Positions 38,234 through 50,674 of a DNA stretch of 64,000 bases are shown one piece after another. Within the stretch, counting starts at the first letter, position 1. Every line of letters begins with the position of its first letter. The translations under genes were made by a program, and so were the position numbers. Under the pieces are notes generated by a model. It was given only the letters and a program-made list of their open reading frames with translations, did no database searches and was not told where the DNA came from. This stretch comes from Prochilodus magdalenae. Its lineage: Eukaryota > Chordata > Actinopteri > Characiformes > Prochilodontidae. Location: contig JAMWET010000150.1 in the NCBI GenBank assembly GCA_024036415.1, positions 198,501 through 262,500 on the forward strand, read 5' to 3'.

Positions 38234-39942
38234 CCTTGTTTAAAATATAACTAATACGATACACACATACTGTACTTTAAAAAGTAAACGTAGCACAGAA
38301 AGAGAAATGCGAGTGATTTCACTGCAAAGTGAGGGAGAGTGTTGTTACAATTTAAACCCGAAACCTGATTTCGACTACACGTCCGGTACATCAATTCTGG
38401 TATTGTGTCCAACATGTGTATATAACACTGGCAGGTATTAAAACAATGATGTTTTTTTACATTCACTTTTTCTACTGTGTTTTGTATATTAATGAAAATT
38501 GGAATTCTACCCTGTCTTATTGTTATCATTAATGCATTATGGAATTCTTTGTAATTATGAGTGAAATATGTCAATAAACAGGCTGTGATATTGAATAAAT
38601 AACTAGATTATTTGGAAGGGTTTTCCTGGAGAGCTGCGTTATAAATTAGAATAATGTTCTTTGTGAATTATGAATTTTTGAGATATAATAAATACTGTTG
38701 TATATTTAAAAATACCTCCTTGATTTGTAAAACAGTAAAGGCAATGAAAATTTTCATGCATGTTCAAATCACATTTTCGGTTAAAATTGGGGAGCGACAT
38801 AGAGAGCATACTTGTGATTCTTCCTGTTTAGGTCAGGACTCCTGATTGGTTGCTGATAGTGTAAAAAAGGTTGTTTGTTAACAACAATGTTTTGATCTAT
38901 TGGCTACTAGTTAAGATGTACTAACTGATCTCAACCTAAAAGTCAGGATGGGTTTTACACCTCAACTAACAATCAAACTTACATACAGCTGGGGCAACTG
39001 GCTGATAGTACTTGTAGAATAAAGATTCTGAATTTTAATCTACCTGAAATAAAAGTGTATGACTGACTAATGTCAAATTTTTCATTAATGAAAAGCCACT
39101 GGCACTCAGGTACTATATAAGCATTTTCAAATAGCAGTATTTTCTAGGTAGTAAAAATAATGAAACAGGCTTGCTTCTTTCAACTATCCCCCAAATATCC
39201 AGTAATGCAAAGATAGTTCAGAGAGCAGCTCTGTAAGAGCCTTATGATGTCTGTATGTTTATCCTTGATTTTTTTGGATATACTAGTTTAAAGTTTTTAC
39301 TGTTACATCATTTAGCTGTTCTGCTTACATTAGTTAATAAACTCGCTCACTTAAATTCTGCAAATATCCAGCAATAACAGTTCATCTCACATTTGTAATG
39401 AAACACACCAACCCACACACCGTGTTTTTATGACAATGACATCAGTAGAGACACTGGGACACAAGCCCAGCCTGCTGTTTGGATGGTTAATAAGCCCTCT
39501 AGAGGCAGAAAGCTCTGAGGAACTGACCGCTTGTGAGGAATGCGAGAAAACAAACTGCCTCCCTGGAGAAGAGACACTACCTTAGCTTGCTAGTGTACAG
39601 AGCCATTAAAGATGTGTAGGACAAGAAGCTTTGATGAGAGTATTTGTTAATATTTGTTAAATTATGAGCTTTAAAAAAATTTATCACTACAAGGAATTGT
39701 TAATAACAATAACAGCATAAATAAAATATCTTGAATAAAAAGATAGATGTCAGTAGACATGCTGTATTGGTTCTTGGCAAACTGACTTGTTGTTTTTTGT
39801 TTGTTTGGTTTAAAATTATTCTGTCATTTTTGAAGCTTTAAAGCTACACTACTTAATATTAGGGGATTTAGAGCCCTCTCTGGTGAAAATGTGTAATTGC
39901 ACACAACCCACTGAAGAGCATTTTGCAACTTTGCAACATCAT
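38234..39942. other. no gene recognised
   Basis: AT-rich. The 107-codon minus ORF at 38251-38574 lacks motifs. No named repeat. Confidence 0.4.
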
Positions 39943-40175
39943 TGTCACTACACTGCTGAGAATGATCCATCACCCAGATAATGACTGCTCTGTGGTGGTA
40001 CTGTGGGGATACTGACCACTGAATAACAGGGGGAAAGGAGCTACCAAAGTATGTAGAGAAAGAGATGGACTACAGTCTGTAGTTGTAGAACTACAAAGTG
40101 CATCTATATGGAGCTGATAAAATGGACAGTGACTGTAGATACAAGGAGGTGTACCTAACAGAGTGGCCAGTGGGT
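39943..40175 (+). repeat. second copy of the palindromic repeat flank, with Tc1-type end
   Basis: It reads 'ctgagaatgatccatcaccc', 'tgctctgtggtggtactg' and 'gtagttgtagaactacaaag', and ends 'aggtgtacctaacagagtgg' then 'ccagtg'. The last block resembles the terminal repeat of the Tc1 lineage found at 14072 (attaggtacac on the other strand). Relative to 33190-33870 it is in the opposite orientation and truncated in the palindrome. Confidence 0.6.
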
Positions 40176-41040
40176 GTTTATTTAAATTGCCCCAAAAAAC
40201 GTCCCCTTGACCCCAACATAAATAATAACAACAATAATGACTTTGGACTGTCAGTGCATAAGAGCTAAGTCTCTATCCTGGGCCGGTGATGAAAGCTGGT
40301 GAAGTAGGTAAAAAACAAAATGTTCCTTAATGCCTTATTGGGTCAGAATGCCAGATGGTCCAGTGGCCATGCCTATGCAGTCACCATTGCTAAACGTCCA
40401 AGAGGCCAGCGGCATGCTCCAGGGCTTGCGCAGCAACACAGCAGGGGAAAAAAATGTCAATGTGTGTGGAGGACGTGGCGGCACGAGATGGTGACTACAT
40501 GATTAGAGCAACACACGATGGAGGACAACAGCTTGGCAAGCGGCAGCCTAAATGCTCCACAGATCCAACTCTAAAAGAGTTGCCATGCCAACTGCACACG
40601 TTGTCCAAAGCAGTACTCATTTTCTACATAACATATAATGATTACCATCTTCACAAAAGTTCTCACTTGTTTCTGAGCCCTTCACCATATTCACCTTTAG
40701 GCATACAGCGGCGGCGTGTGATGTGCTTAAAAGCAAATGCAGCAACACAACTGTGTCAAAATGTGAAAACTTCACAAATTGCTGTTTAATTGGGTGGATG
40801 AAGTCATTTATCATGTGCAATCTGAGCAGAGCACTTCTGCTAAATATTTACATTCTTTCTGTATTACTGGGTCCAATAGGCAAACCTGGAGGGCATTTTC
40901 AATTTTTTTGAAGTTTTTAATTTTATTGAAGTCTTGTCAAAGATGCCATTAAGTCTATTTAGCCACTTTTCTCCTTGATGGTACTGGCTCAACTTATGTT
41001 TTGTTTGGCTTTCCATTAGGTAAGTCTGGTACATAGTAAT
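40176..41040. other. no gene recognised
   Basis: ORFs of 60-111 codons on both strands overlap each other. The 40320-40560 part is GC-richer and CpG-containing but has no motif that I can name. Confidence 0.35.
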
Positions 41041-41665
41041 ACACTCATCATTAAAAAGTCACACCCAGAAAGAAGCAACCAACAGAAATGAAACTTTCAC
41101 ATCACGAAGGATGCGGATGATTCAAGTTCATGATGTAAGCAAAGACGGGCCAATATCACTGTACCTGACTGGCTACAAAAAAGGTGGTCCTGTTGTGCAT
41201 GCTTTCTGTTCTCATGCCGTTGTGTTGATAGCATCCTTTGCTATCAAGAGTTCAAAAGGGGTCTACGATTGCGGACATTCAGCAAGCAGTGATGTCCTCT
41301 ATGAGGCATCCTGTTAGCATCAGCCTCATTGGCAGATACAGGATGTTACAACGACTTAACACCACATCAACAATGCCAAAGACTGTAAAGGCATTGTGCC
41401 AGACTGGAGTGATGCAGAATGGCAGCGATGAGTTTCATTTTGTCTTGGTGGAGACAACCAACAATCTGTGTGTGGAGGTTCCGTGGTCAGCACCAAGATG
41501 AACAGTTTGTTGTCATGTGTCACATGTCCAGAAAGCCTGGGGTCACTCCACCCCTACCTCAAAATCTGCTGGAACTGTGTGAGAATTTTTAAGCTGTATG
41601 GGATAGGTTATCGCAGGACACCATTAGGAATCTCTACAACTCCAACTCTTAGCATTGTGAAATTG
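41041..41665 (+). mobile_element. Tc1-like element, most complete but degraded copy of its family
   Basis: The start resembles a terminal region ('acactcatcattaaaaagtc'). The leader 'gcaaagacgggccaatatc' and 'cctgttgtgcatgctttctg' is shared with the copies at 10230, 11715 and 27255. After that come a decayed DNA-binding domain (41250-41360), a tract equivalent to SDE-F-L followed by CVW-R-RG (41430-41500) and the C-terminal tract WDRLSQDTIRNLYNS (41600-41640) in another frame. At about 620 bp it has lost large internal parts, including the DPNPIE-like block. No frame is intact, so it is inactive. Confidence 0.75.
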
Positions 41666-41923
41666 TAGATGGACTGTAGATGGTGAAATTATTTTCCTGT
41701 TTATTAATTTAAAAAAAAATGGTAGTTTTCGTCTGACTATAAAGGCCTGGTTTAAGAGGGGAAAGGAGGTGTTGCAGAGGACTAGTCAGTCCCCTGACCT
41801 CCTGACCTTAAAAAAAAAACTTTAAGATATGTTAATAATTATTAAAAGGGGAATAATATATATTTATTCAAGTTCTAACTGGGCTATGACGCATGCTTGC
41901 TGAAAAATTTAATCCACTTGACA

Positions 41924-42049
41924 ATGTCTGCTGGCGGTTCACCGTTGAAGAAAGCTAAAGCTGCGAAGCTGAGAAACAGGGGTGGAACGATAGCTCAAAG
42001 AAAGTCTGGAGGAGCTTTTGAAGAAGAAAATCCGAACAAGTTAACCTAA
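41924..42049 (+). CDS. small basic ORF, 41 codons, in CpG-retaining patch (hypothetical)
   Basis: ATG at 41924 with A at -3 and TAA at 42047. The product starts MSAGGSPLKKAKAAKLRNRG, is strongly basic in its first 30 residues and acidic near the end (FEEENPNK). It resembles a nuclear or nucleic-acid-binding tail, but I recognise no family. The surrounding 480 bases (41881-42360) hold about 19 CpG, close to the number expected from base composition, whereas most of the window is CpG-poor. A TATAAA-like word lies at 41740. A second start (ATGATGGAC near 42118) runs into a possible 94-base intron, GT at 42133 to AG at 42226. It could be the 5' part of a host gene, a domesticated or recent transposon 5' end, or chance. 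Confidence 0.3.
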   Translation: MSAGGSPLKKAKAAKLRNRGGTIAQRKSGGAFEEENPNKLT

Positions 42050-42226
42050 TTCTGCTCTTCATTTAGTCAGACATCGAACACTGCTTCAAACGAGGGAGCT
42101 GACTTTCGTTTTAGACATGATGGACGTTTGCGGTAAAGGAAAAAACGGAGCGGAGACATTTGTTTTATAAAAATTCCGTTATTTTAGAACCTAAATTACA
42201 GATACTTTTATTTTTTCCATCTACAG

Positions 42227-43762
42227 CAAAGACTATTTTTATTTAAAGCTAAGTACAGTCATTAATATGCCTGCCAATAAACGAGAGATAATCATTTCAG
42301 CGCGGGGAATATAATTAAACGGTTTCAGGTCTACGGTTCTTCTTTTCATCTAAAAATAATTTAAATATTGACTAGTTTGGTTTTATTTAGCAGTTTATTA
42401 TTTATGAGAGATGACAAATTGAAGAAGCTGTTAAAAGTGAAATTAAAAAGACTGACTCTATATTCTGTAATTAAATCAGGCTCCAATTCAGATCGATCAT
42501 CATACTCCAACCCACGTCTCTTTTAGTTCAGAAATATGTTCCTGTGCATCTGCTGATTTTCTAAATGAGGAGGACATTAGATCTAAACATATGCAAATTG
42601 ATTTACTGATTACCAGATAATAGTACATGGAGAAAAAACATGAACAAATAGTCGAATCGTCGGCCAGGATGGGCGAATCAGGTACAGCCCTACTTAGTTG
42701 TATATATTTCTGCATACTTGGTGCATACAGAATATGTTTTTGACTTTACCAACACTACCATTTCTGCCTCTATTGTTTATCCTGTAACATTTTTAATTAT
42801 ATCATTGCTAAATAAAAAATAACAATATCACTACAAAACTTAAATGTGTAATGAGCAAAAAAAGTTACAAATTTCTGCTCTGGCTTCTCCAGTCCCCAAC
42901 AAGGTGACCTGCAGTAATGTGTGTGTGGCATGGAAAGCAGTTGGAACAGCTGCTTTAAAATCTCCTCTATGTCTGAGCCAGAGCTGGCCATAACTCTGCA
43001 GAAAAGAGCTGAGAGAGAAGAGAAGACAGAACAATTTCACTCACTCTATTTCTTCCCTCTCTCACACACAATCTGCACAATCGCCCATCTGGGGAGCAGC
43101 ACGTCCATCACACCAGTTGGAAAAAACATGCTGAGTGACATCAGAAGGCCGAACTTCCCCCTATACGCGTGCCAGCTCAGATGAGGAATGGTTTATGCAT
43201 CAGTGAGGACATCTGACAGAGTTCATACACTCTCCATACGTGCACACTCAGGCATGGCTCAACACTGTAACACAGAGAGCAGTGGTTTGTTTGACCTCAT
43301 GTTCAATGTCAGTGGTTCAAACTCAAAAGTTTGAAAGGATACAGTGGTGGTTTACAAGATCTGTACTTTATACTGTGTAATATAAGAAACCAAGTGTGTT
43401 GAGTAAAGAAAATTTAAAACAGGAAATTACAGACTAAGACTACAGACTAACTACAGAGTAAAAGAGAAAGGTGATACCTGTGCAGATAAGTGGACATTGT
43501 CATTGCCTTCTAATATATCACATGTTGATACTGCATGTCTGGCACAATAATACAAAAGGCATGAGCTAATATAACAGCCCGGGTGTAAATATGTCATATG
43601 TGCCCTTAGGCGTTCCTGTACATATTTATTTTATTACAAACGTTGTATGTGTTTTTGAGGTCAGCAACACTTCTGGCAGAAAAAAGATACAGCAGTTACA
43701 CTTTTATAAGATTATTTTAAGGGCCCGTATTCAATTTGGAGATATGCAGTTGTTTCTGAGTG
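42227..43762. other. no gene recognised
   Basis: AT-rich to 42850, then a mixed stretch around 42870-43200 with short overlapping ORFs on both strands and no named motif. Confidence 0.4.
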
Positions 43763-44022
43763 AAGTTCTCCCTGTGTCTGCATGGGTTTCCTCTGCATGC
43801 TCTGGATTTCTCCCACTGTCCAACGGACTGGTGTCAGGGGAATTGGAGATGCTAAATTGCCCCTAGGTGTGAATGTGCATGTCTGTCTGCCCTGCGATGG
43901 ACTGGTGCCCTGTCCAGGGTGTTTCCTGCCTTCCACCCAATGAGTGCTGGGATAGGCTCCAACATCCCCCGTGTCCCAGTAGGATAAGCAACTCAGAAAA
44001 TGAATCAATAAATGAATGAGTA
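43763..44022 (+). mobile_element. L2/CR1-type LINE 3' end
   Basis: The series 'tctgcatgggtttcctct', 'ctaaattgcccctaggtgtg', 'ctgccctgcgatggactgg', 'gccctgtccagggtgt', 'gctgggataggctcc' and a final (AATGAATG)-like tail is the hallmark 3' untranslated region of L2-type elements in vertebrates. Only the last 260 bases are present, a 5'-truncated dead copy. Confidence 0.88.
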
Positions 44023-44266
44023 AATCTTAGAGGATTATCATAAATTTTATAAAACATCATGTGGTTATCAAACCTGTATTTCTTTTTAAAGATTTACCTA
44101 CATTTTTAAAGATCTCCCCTCTGCAGGAATACACTGTACTGAACACCATCTTTAAATTCAGCTCTAACTCTATCACACTAAACTTGTGAAGTTTAAAACA
44201 TTTAACATCATTTTCCCAACAGTGAATTACACATTGTCTGTGAATACTGCAATACATTTCATTTAA

Positions 44267-44289
44267 ATATATATATATATATATATATA
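44267..44289. repeat. (AT)n microsatellite
   Basis: About 11 AT units. Confidence 0.9.
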
Positions 44290-44339
44290 ATTTTAAATTT
44301 GTTTTGATGTGATGCTTGTTGGACCCTGCCAAGTTAATG

Positions 44340-44520
44340 ATATAGACACAAGCTAATAAACCAGCCACAAGCTGGCACTCTTACCATACATTTATATGCA
44401 TAGCCACAAGATAACATGACAACCACAAAGCTAATATGCCAGCCACAAGCTAGTACACTCGCCACAAACTATGCTGACCACAAACTAGTGCAGTAGTCAC
44501 AAGCTAGTATGCCAGCCAAC
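44340..44520 (+). repeat. degenerate minisatellite, 'ccagccacaagctagta' units
   Basis: Successive units 'ccagccacaagctggcac', 'atagccacaagataac', 'ccagccacaagctagtac', 'tcgccacaaactatg', 'agtcacaagctagtatg' and 'ccagccaaccaatc' recur roughly every 20-30 bases. The consensus is about GCCACAAGCTAGTATGCCA. The array is irregular and has no coding potential. Confidence 0.7.
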
Positions 44521-45906
44521 CAATCACCAGCCTACTTCTTCACCTGACATATAGAAAAAGGTAACCTTAAAAAATTAATTATGACATGAAGAGTCCTGTA
44601 GTGTAACATAGCAGTATACGATGGGCAAAGCTGTGGCTGAGACTTCTGTCAGAGACGTTAGAAATGAGGAGACCAGTTTCTGGTTGAAATATGAGTGGGA
44701 ATGGACATACCGTCTGATGAGAAAGTCCCACCCCACAAGTAAAAGAGTTGATAGCTGGTTAAGCCACGACCTTCTTTGTTGTGGACATCTGCACAAGCGA
44801 TGCAGCCAGAACAAGTGAAGTTAGCTAACCCTTATCTAATATTAAATTTAGATTTCCTTGCTTTTCACTATGTTCCATGTTCTTCACTTCTGTTAACATT
44901 ATAACTGTTGACTTCATCATCAACTCATCCGAGATGAAGTCTGCCTCCTGCAATATTACACTGCATTCCTGTAGTGTCAGAAATATCATATTTATGAGAT
45001 GCGCATGCATGATCATCACCACTATGCAGTATTCACCGGTGGGAAAGTGTAGTTTCTGAGTTGGAGACGTGGGATAGCCACTACTACTTGTACACTGGTT
45101 GAATTTCAGTTATTCAGCAACCACACATAAAGACTGCAGACTAGAGTCATCCACACATAACAATATAACATAAGCACACATGCTGCTATGTTCTTCTGGT
45201 GTTGCTTCAACTCACCTGATGCCCAAATGACCAAATTAAGATGCTTCTGAGAACACTAAACTATATGGGCTGCTCCAAGACCAGAGTTTGGAGCCAGTGT
45301 TTGTTTTTTGTTATCAGACCAGATGAGGCTGTTTTTCACACTGCTGTAGTACGATGATGGTGATTGCAAACTAATGCAAAATGAACATAATCATATAACT
45401 CTCCCACAAGGATATTAATGATCTCCTCTGTAGCTACAAAGCTCTTTATAACACAAAAGACAGATGCTGTAATAACCTTTCCTGAAACAGCTAATCAGTC
45501 TAACTGATTCATGTCCTCATAAAATGCCACTGCATACACTGTGCTAAAGGAAACAGACCACACTACAAACAACCCCTTGTTTTTGTTCAGATTCAAATCC
45601 CATTTAACACTCCTAGGATAAATGGAATCATAAAACATATTTACAGGATAACACTGTGGTAGATATTTGAGGTATTACAGAACTCCACACAGTCTGATTT
45701 ACAGAGATTCTATTTCACTCCTACTTCCGACAGATATACTAAAATGCAAGCAAGCTGCCAATGTTTTGGAGCGCCTGTGCCAGGCAGTGCTGGAAAAAAC
45801 GCCATGTATAACACTAGAACACTGCAGTGTTCTCTCCCTCATTTATAAAGTCAGATCTCACATTGCAGTGGGATCGTTCGTTTTGAGAGTGGGTGGGGGT
45901 GCGTGT

Positions 45907-45940
45907 GAGAGAGAGAGAATGAGAGAAAGTCAAAGAGAGA
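45907..45940. repeat. GA-rich low-complexity tract
   Basis: 'gagagagagagaatgagag' followed by further AG-rich sequence. Confidence 0.7.
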
Positions 45941-46644
45941 ATGATTGAAGCAGACAGCAGCTGCAGCTGAGAGTGGGCTATTAATCGGGAATTCAATAAA
46001 CACATACCAGATTCCTGAGAAACTGTCCACTCCTGCAGATGCTCCTGTCAGTATGCCTATAAGGACCCATCAGCCAGCTTCCAGAACATCACAATAAAAA
46101 CTAAATACCTCTTAACTAATTATATGATGGGAAGGAACCATAGGTCTTTAAGCTAGGCACAATCATGACATTTAAGCTAACAATGAATTGCCATATATAG
46201 TATGGGAATTCGAAATGTGTATATTTCGGTCATTGTTTGAAGCTGTTTATTGTATGCGATAGGTCTAATGTTGACAAATTGCTTCCCAACTGTTCATACT
46301 TAGAAGCTCCTACAAAATTCCAGTATTTTCATGAATTTGTCTCAACCCTTAACAAATCACACTGCTGGTAAACACAGGATTACGAAAGCGAATAACAGTG
46401 TAAAATATTTGTGTTGGTGATTTCTGTATTGTGATCGGCCTGCTTGTTAGGTGTGTTTAATATTGTAAACCAGGGTTACATTAAAAAGACAGGTAATCCA
46501 ATTCTGCCAGTAGCCAGGTTTCCACTGTTAATAAATTAAATATTGCAACAAAAGTATGCAAATTAGAAGTGCCACAGTACTTAAGTGTAGTTTTGGTCTT
46601 GTCTTGGTCACAACATTATTTAGGCTCTTAAAAAATTGTTTGTT

Positions 46645-46667
46645 CTTTTGTTTGTTTGTTTGTTTTT
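46645..46667. repeat. (TTTG)n microsatellite
   Basis: About five TTTG units. Confidence 0.8.
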
Positions 46668-49067
46668 ATTGGTTCCAAAACTAAAACAAGTCTTGAGTGC
46701 CGATCAGAACATTATTAATAATCATTATGAATGTTCAGTTACCTTTAGGCAGTGGTCATATTTACTTTAATGATTTGTATCGCGGTTGGAAAGTCCTTCT
46801 AGTTCAAAGAAACGCAATTAATACATTAACTCTGTTTGCATCGCTTGTCCTGATGTATTAGATGCAACTAGACCCTTTATCTGTTACAATGAAGCTACCC
46901 CATAGGGTGACTTGACCATTTCCATTCAGTGCACTTTTGGTTGAAATGTCCACGGCTATTAAGCTGCTGCTGTTAATGTGTAGCAGAAATGTGTGTAACC
47001 ATGTATAAAAACTGTACTAATCTCCCTCAAATATTTTATTTAGCCAAAACTAAAATGCATTAAGACCACACTTAGGAGTACCTGGTTCAACATATTCAGA
47101 GCCCAGTTATTACTTTATCTCATTTCTGTTGAATGTCTCTGTTAGCTTCAATTCATTAACAACCATTTCTTGTAATATTTTCTTTGGGGGAGACATTAAA
47201 CTCTTCAGAAGTCTGGTTCCTATCACCAACACTGTGAACAGCTATGACTTTGTATGTATCTCTGGACCTATATCTGCACATAATCAGCTACAACCACGTT
47301 ATTTTGTTTGCATCTTATTTACACTTTCCTGCTACTGTAACCTTCACCTGGTATATTAGGGAATTGGACCTGTAAATGGACTTGGACTGGAAATGCTCTT
47401 TATGAAAAAATTAAATAGAATATTTTAAAAGTATTATCTAAATGTGAATAAAGCTATTGCTGCATGTTTAACCAAAGCTGAATAAAGACCGTATGTATGG
47501 CTGATACTGAACAGGCGCTTCAACAACCAACTACATAATTCAACTTTTTATAACACCCAGCACTATGTGTAAGCCTACCTAGCAGCACTTACAGAGTTTT
47601 TAATGCGCAGGCTCCATACTGTGTCAGATCCTGAATCTGTCAGCTCATTTAAAGGTTTCAGTGTACCACAACTAATTCTCAATCCCGCCTGCTCATGGGT
47701 GAGCCTGAATAAAGTTGAAATATTTAAAGACCAAAGAAGTTGCAGGCTTTGATAATCTCCCAATTATGAATAACATACAGCCAGTTGCCTTTAGACAGGC
47801 CTCTCTCTTCGCTTTAAAGATCGTTAAATCAGGCACCATGCTGCTAATGCAGACCATGTGTGGCCCCAGTGGACCATGAGATCAGACATTTAGGGACACA
47901 CTGCCCTTGAATGTCCTCAACTTCAGGCATGTAGATGACCGCTTACACCTCTTACCTATGGGCTCAGAGCTGTCTGGATGTCTTGGTCAAAATAAACACA
48001 GTATATAGAACAGTCATCATGTTCATGTAGAAAGCAAAATACTAAACACAAAACACAGATAGTTCCAAAACTCAAATATGAGAGGCTCGGCTCTTTAGTT
48101 TCCTATACCAAACCTGAGGCAAGAAAACAAACATGTAAACACAGTCACTAAAGTAGCTTTTAATCCTTTCTGAAATATTGCTTAGGTCCAGCTTTCTCTA
48201 TCCCAGGGAGACACAGAGTAACTTGTTAGTGCAGAATTGACTGTTATACTCTTTTTACAGGGCTTTCTAAACAAAATCCTTAAACACTTGCAGCAGAACA
48301 GATCCTAACAAAAAAACAAAAAGAGAGCTCATATCAGCCTCATTTGAAAGAACTAGGGTTACCGGTATCATTTACAATACATTTGAAAGCTCCTTAAAGC
48401 ACCTGCTTACCTCACAGAATGTCTCTCTGTTTATGCTTCAGCATGTGACTTTAGATCTGCAGATACAGACCTTCTACATATACCTTCCGTAAATACAGAG
48501 ACCTTATTTACACCTCTGCACTTGGGAACTCAATTCCACCTTTTCTCAGACAGCCAAGCTCAGGGCACACACGTTGAAAATATATTTTAACTTAGCATCT
48601 CTTTAGCATTTATCTGTTTATTTTTACCTGTGTCATTTAATGACATGATTTTAAAATACTACTTAAATATATTTTCTTCTATTACTGTTAAACCCTATAT
48701 TTTCTCTGTAATATAATGTATAACATAAATATTATAATATATAATAAAAAAATATAACAATAAAAAGTGCTCTATAATTAAAATATATTATTTTTATTGT
48801 TATGATACATATAAAGTAAGTTCACTAATGAGATAAACTAATAGCTGATGTTAAAAGAAAGTGGTTGAGAAAAAGATCTGGTGAAATATCGACTGTTTTG
48901 GGCATAAGGACATGGTAAGTCAGCACAGCAGTTCAGTATGAGTTCTGGGTAGCACTGCAACTATATGTGGAAATTTGAATTTGAGAGTTTTGTAGTATTG
49001 TAAGACAATTCATTAGCAGTTAAATGGCTAACTTGTAAGAATATGCAAGTGTCAAATTCATACTCCA

Positions 49068-49081
49068 ACAGTAGGGGGCAA
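49068..49081 (+). promoter_or_regulatory. CTCF-like motif
   Basis: ACAGTAGGGGGCAA fits the CTCF core CCASYAGRKGGCRS at 12 of 14 positions. Similar 'agtagggggca' words also occur in dispersed repeats, so binding is uncertain. Confidence 0.3.
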
Positions 49082-50300
49082 CATATCAACAGTCCCTGCT
49101 CTTCAGTTCTTACCAGTCTAGAAGAAACCTTGATATAGGTCCACTGTCAAACTTCATCCCTTTACAAACCAAGAGCATCTCCAGCTGTAGAAAGTATCGG
49201 CAATGTTAACACTTCTTTACTTCTATTTATATGGCTTCTTTTGTCTGCTGCCAACCATGCGTTCTTGACCAGAGTGGGCAGCAGTGGTGGTAACAATTGC
49301 TTGCAAAGAGCTTCAGCCATCATCACATTTACAGTGCCTTTCCTTGGCTACCTCATCTTAAATGATCAAACCAGACAAGTGATTAGAAAATTCCCTTTGA
49401 GCTACAAAGTGGCATTACAAGACAGGACAGTCCAGTTTAGCATGCCAACTTCATACATGTGCCTGACAGGATGCCAAACTGTTTTTTCTTCATATTCTGT
49501 TAAGTTTAATTCAATTTTAAAAATGTTTAAAACTAAAAATCGTACACATTGTTCTTTAAGGTGAAGAATAACTATAAATAATGGCACTTAGTGTGTATTT
49601 CTGATGACACCACCCATGTGCTGCTTTTCTAGGACCAGATAGAGCCATGTTCCCTAGTGTGTGATACAAGTAGAACAAGGCTTTCTGCTCTAGTCATGTG
49701 AGCCCAGTGGGCTAAATCCTTCAGATAATGCCTCATATCTCTACTGACAGCCTAAGACAAATGAGTCTAATGAAGAACACCCACTCAAAGCAGGCACAGA
49801 AACAAGAGCCGTTGTGTCGCAACCTTTTCAGACTGCTTCAGTATGTGTGTGAACATGGAGCTGACAGCTTGACTGCTCAGTAATAGCATGACCTCAAACT
49901 GAGGCCTGGACAGAAAAACAGCTAGTTCTCTCCTCTCAGAGAGAAACAGACAACTGTTCACCATCCTCACACTTAACCTACAGACAGACAGGAAAGGACT
50001 GTTATGAGCCATAAGTGAGATTTCATAAAGTACATTAACACTGTATGATGTGTAGCATATTTATGCAGCATATGCAACTGAGGCCCACAGCTAATCAGAG
50101 AGGGGGAAAGGTTATATGGACACATTTATGTTGAATGCAGTGGTCTGCTGGGATCAGTGTGATATAAGTGTGATCATTTATACCCCCAAAATCACATGTA
50201 AGAACTAAAGTTCAATATGAGGACATCTGAACAGCCTGTACATGCACTGCCACCACGAGGATCAACACAAATCTAGCCCAAAAGCAAAAATGGGACAAAG

Positions 50301-50314
50301 GCGCCCTCTGCAGG
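50301..50314 (-). promoter_or_regulatory. CTCF-like motif (minus strand)
   Basis: On the minus strand CCTGCAGAGGGCGC fits the CTCF core CCASYAGRKGGCRS at 13 of 14 positions. With 50661-50674 it forms a divergent pair 360 bases apart. Confidence 0.38.
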
Positions 50315-50660
50315 CCACACAGACACAGCAGCTTCAAACTTCAGATGCTCAAAGTTACAGCTGAGGAATAACCTTCTTCATACATGGTTTCTTAAAATGA
50401 TTCACCTTTACACTTTAGTGTTCTAGTGAGGAATATTACAACAGGCCAAATAAGTGTAAATAACAGGAAAAAGATCAGTGCCATCAATAATAGACCTCCA
50501 CAAGTAGCAGTTAGGCCTGTACTTTGAAAATGATCTATATCAATGGGCATTTTAGTTAACATTCATTGGAGAATCTCCTTAAAAAAAGGTTTGGATTTAA
50601 AATTTAAAAGGCCTAAATCTAAAAGCGAGTGCTGACTGACTAGTCATGTAAAGTGAACAG

Positions 50661-50674
50661 CCTGCAGGGGGCGC
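50661..50674 (+). promoter_or_regulatory. CTCF-like motif
   Basis: CCTGCAGGGGGCGC fits the CTCF core at 13 of 14 positions. Its CpG is intact. Confidence 0.4.

Noticed and set aside
44340..44520. Regularly spaced repeats that could suggest a CRISPR array
   Set aside because: The units are degenerate, have no constant-length unique spacers, and the window is clearly vertebrate.
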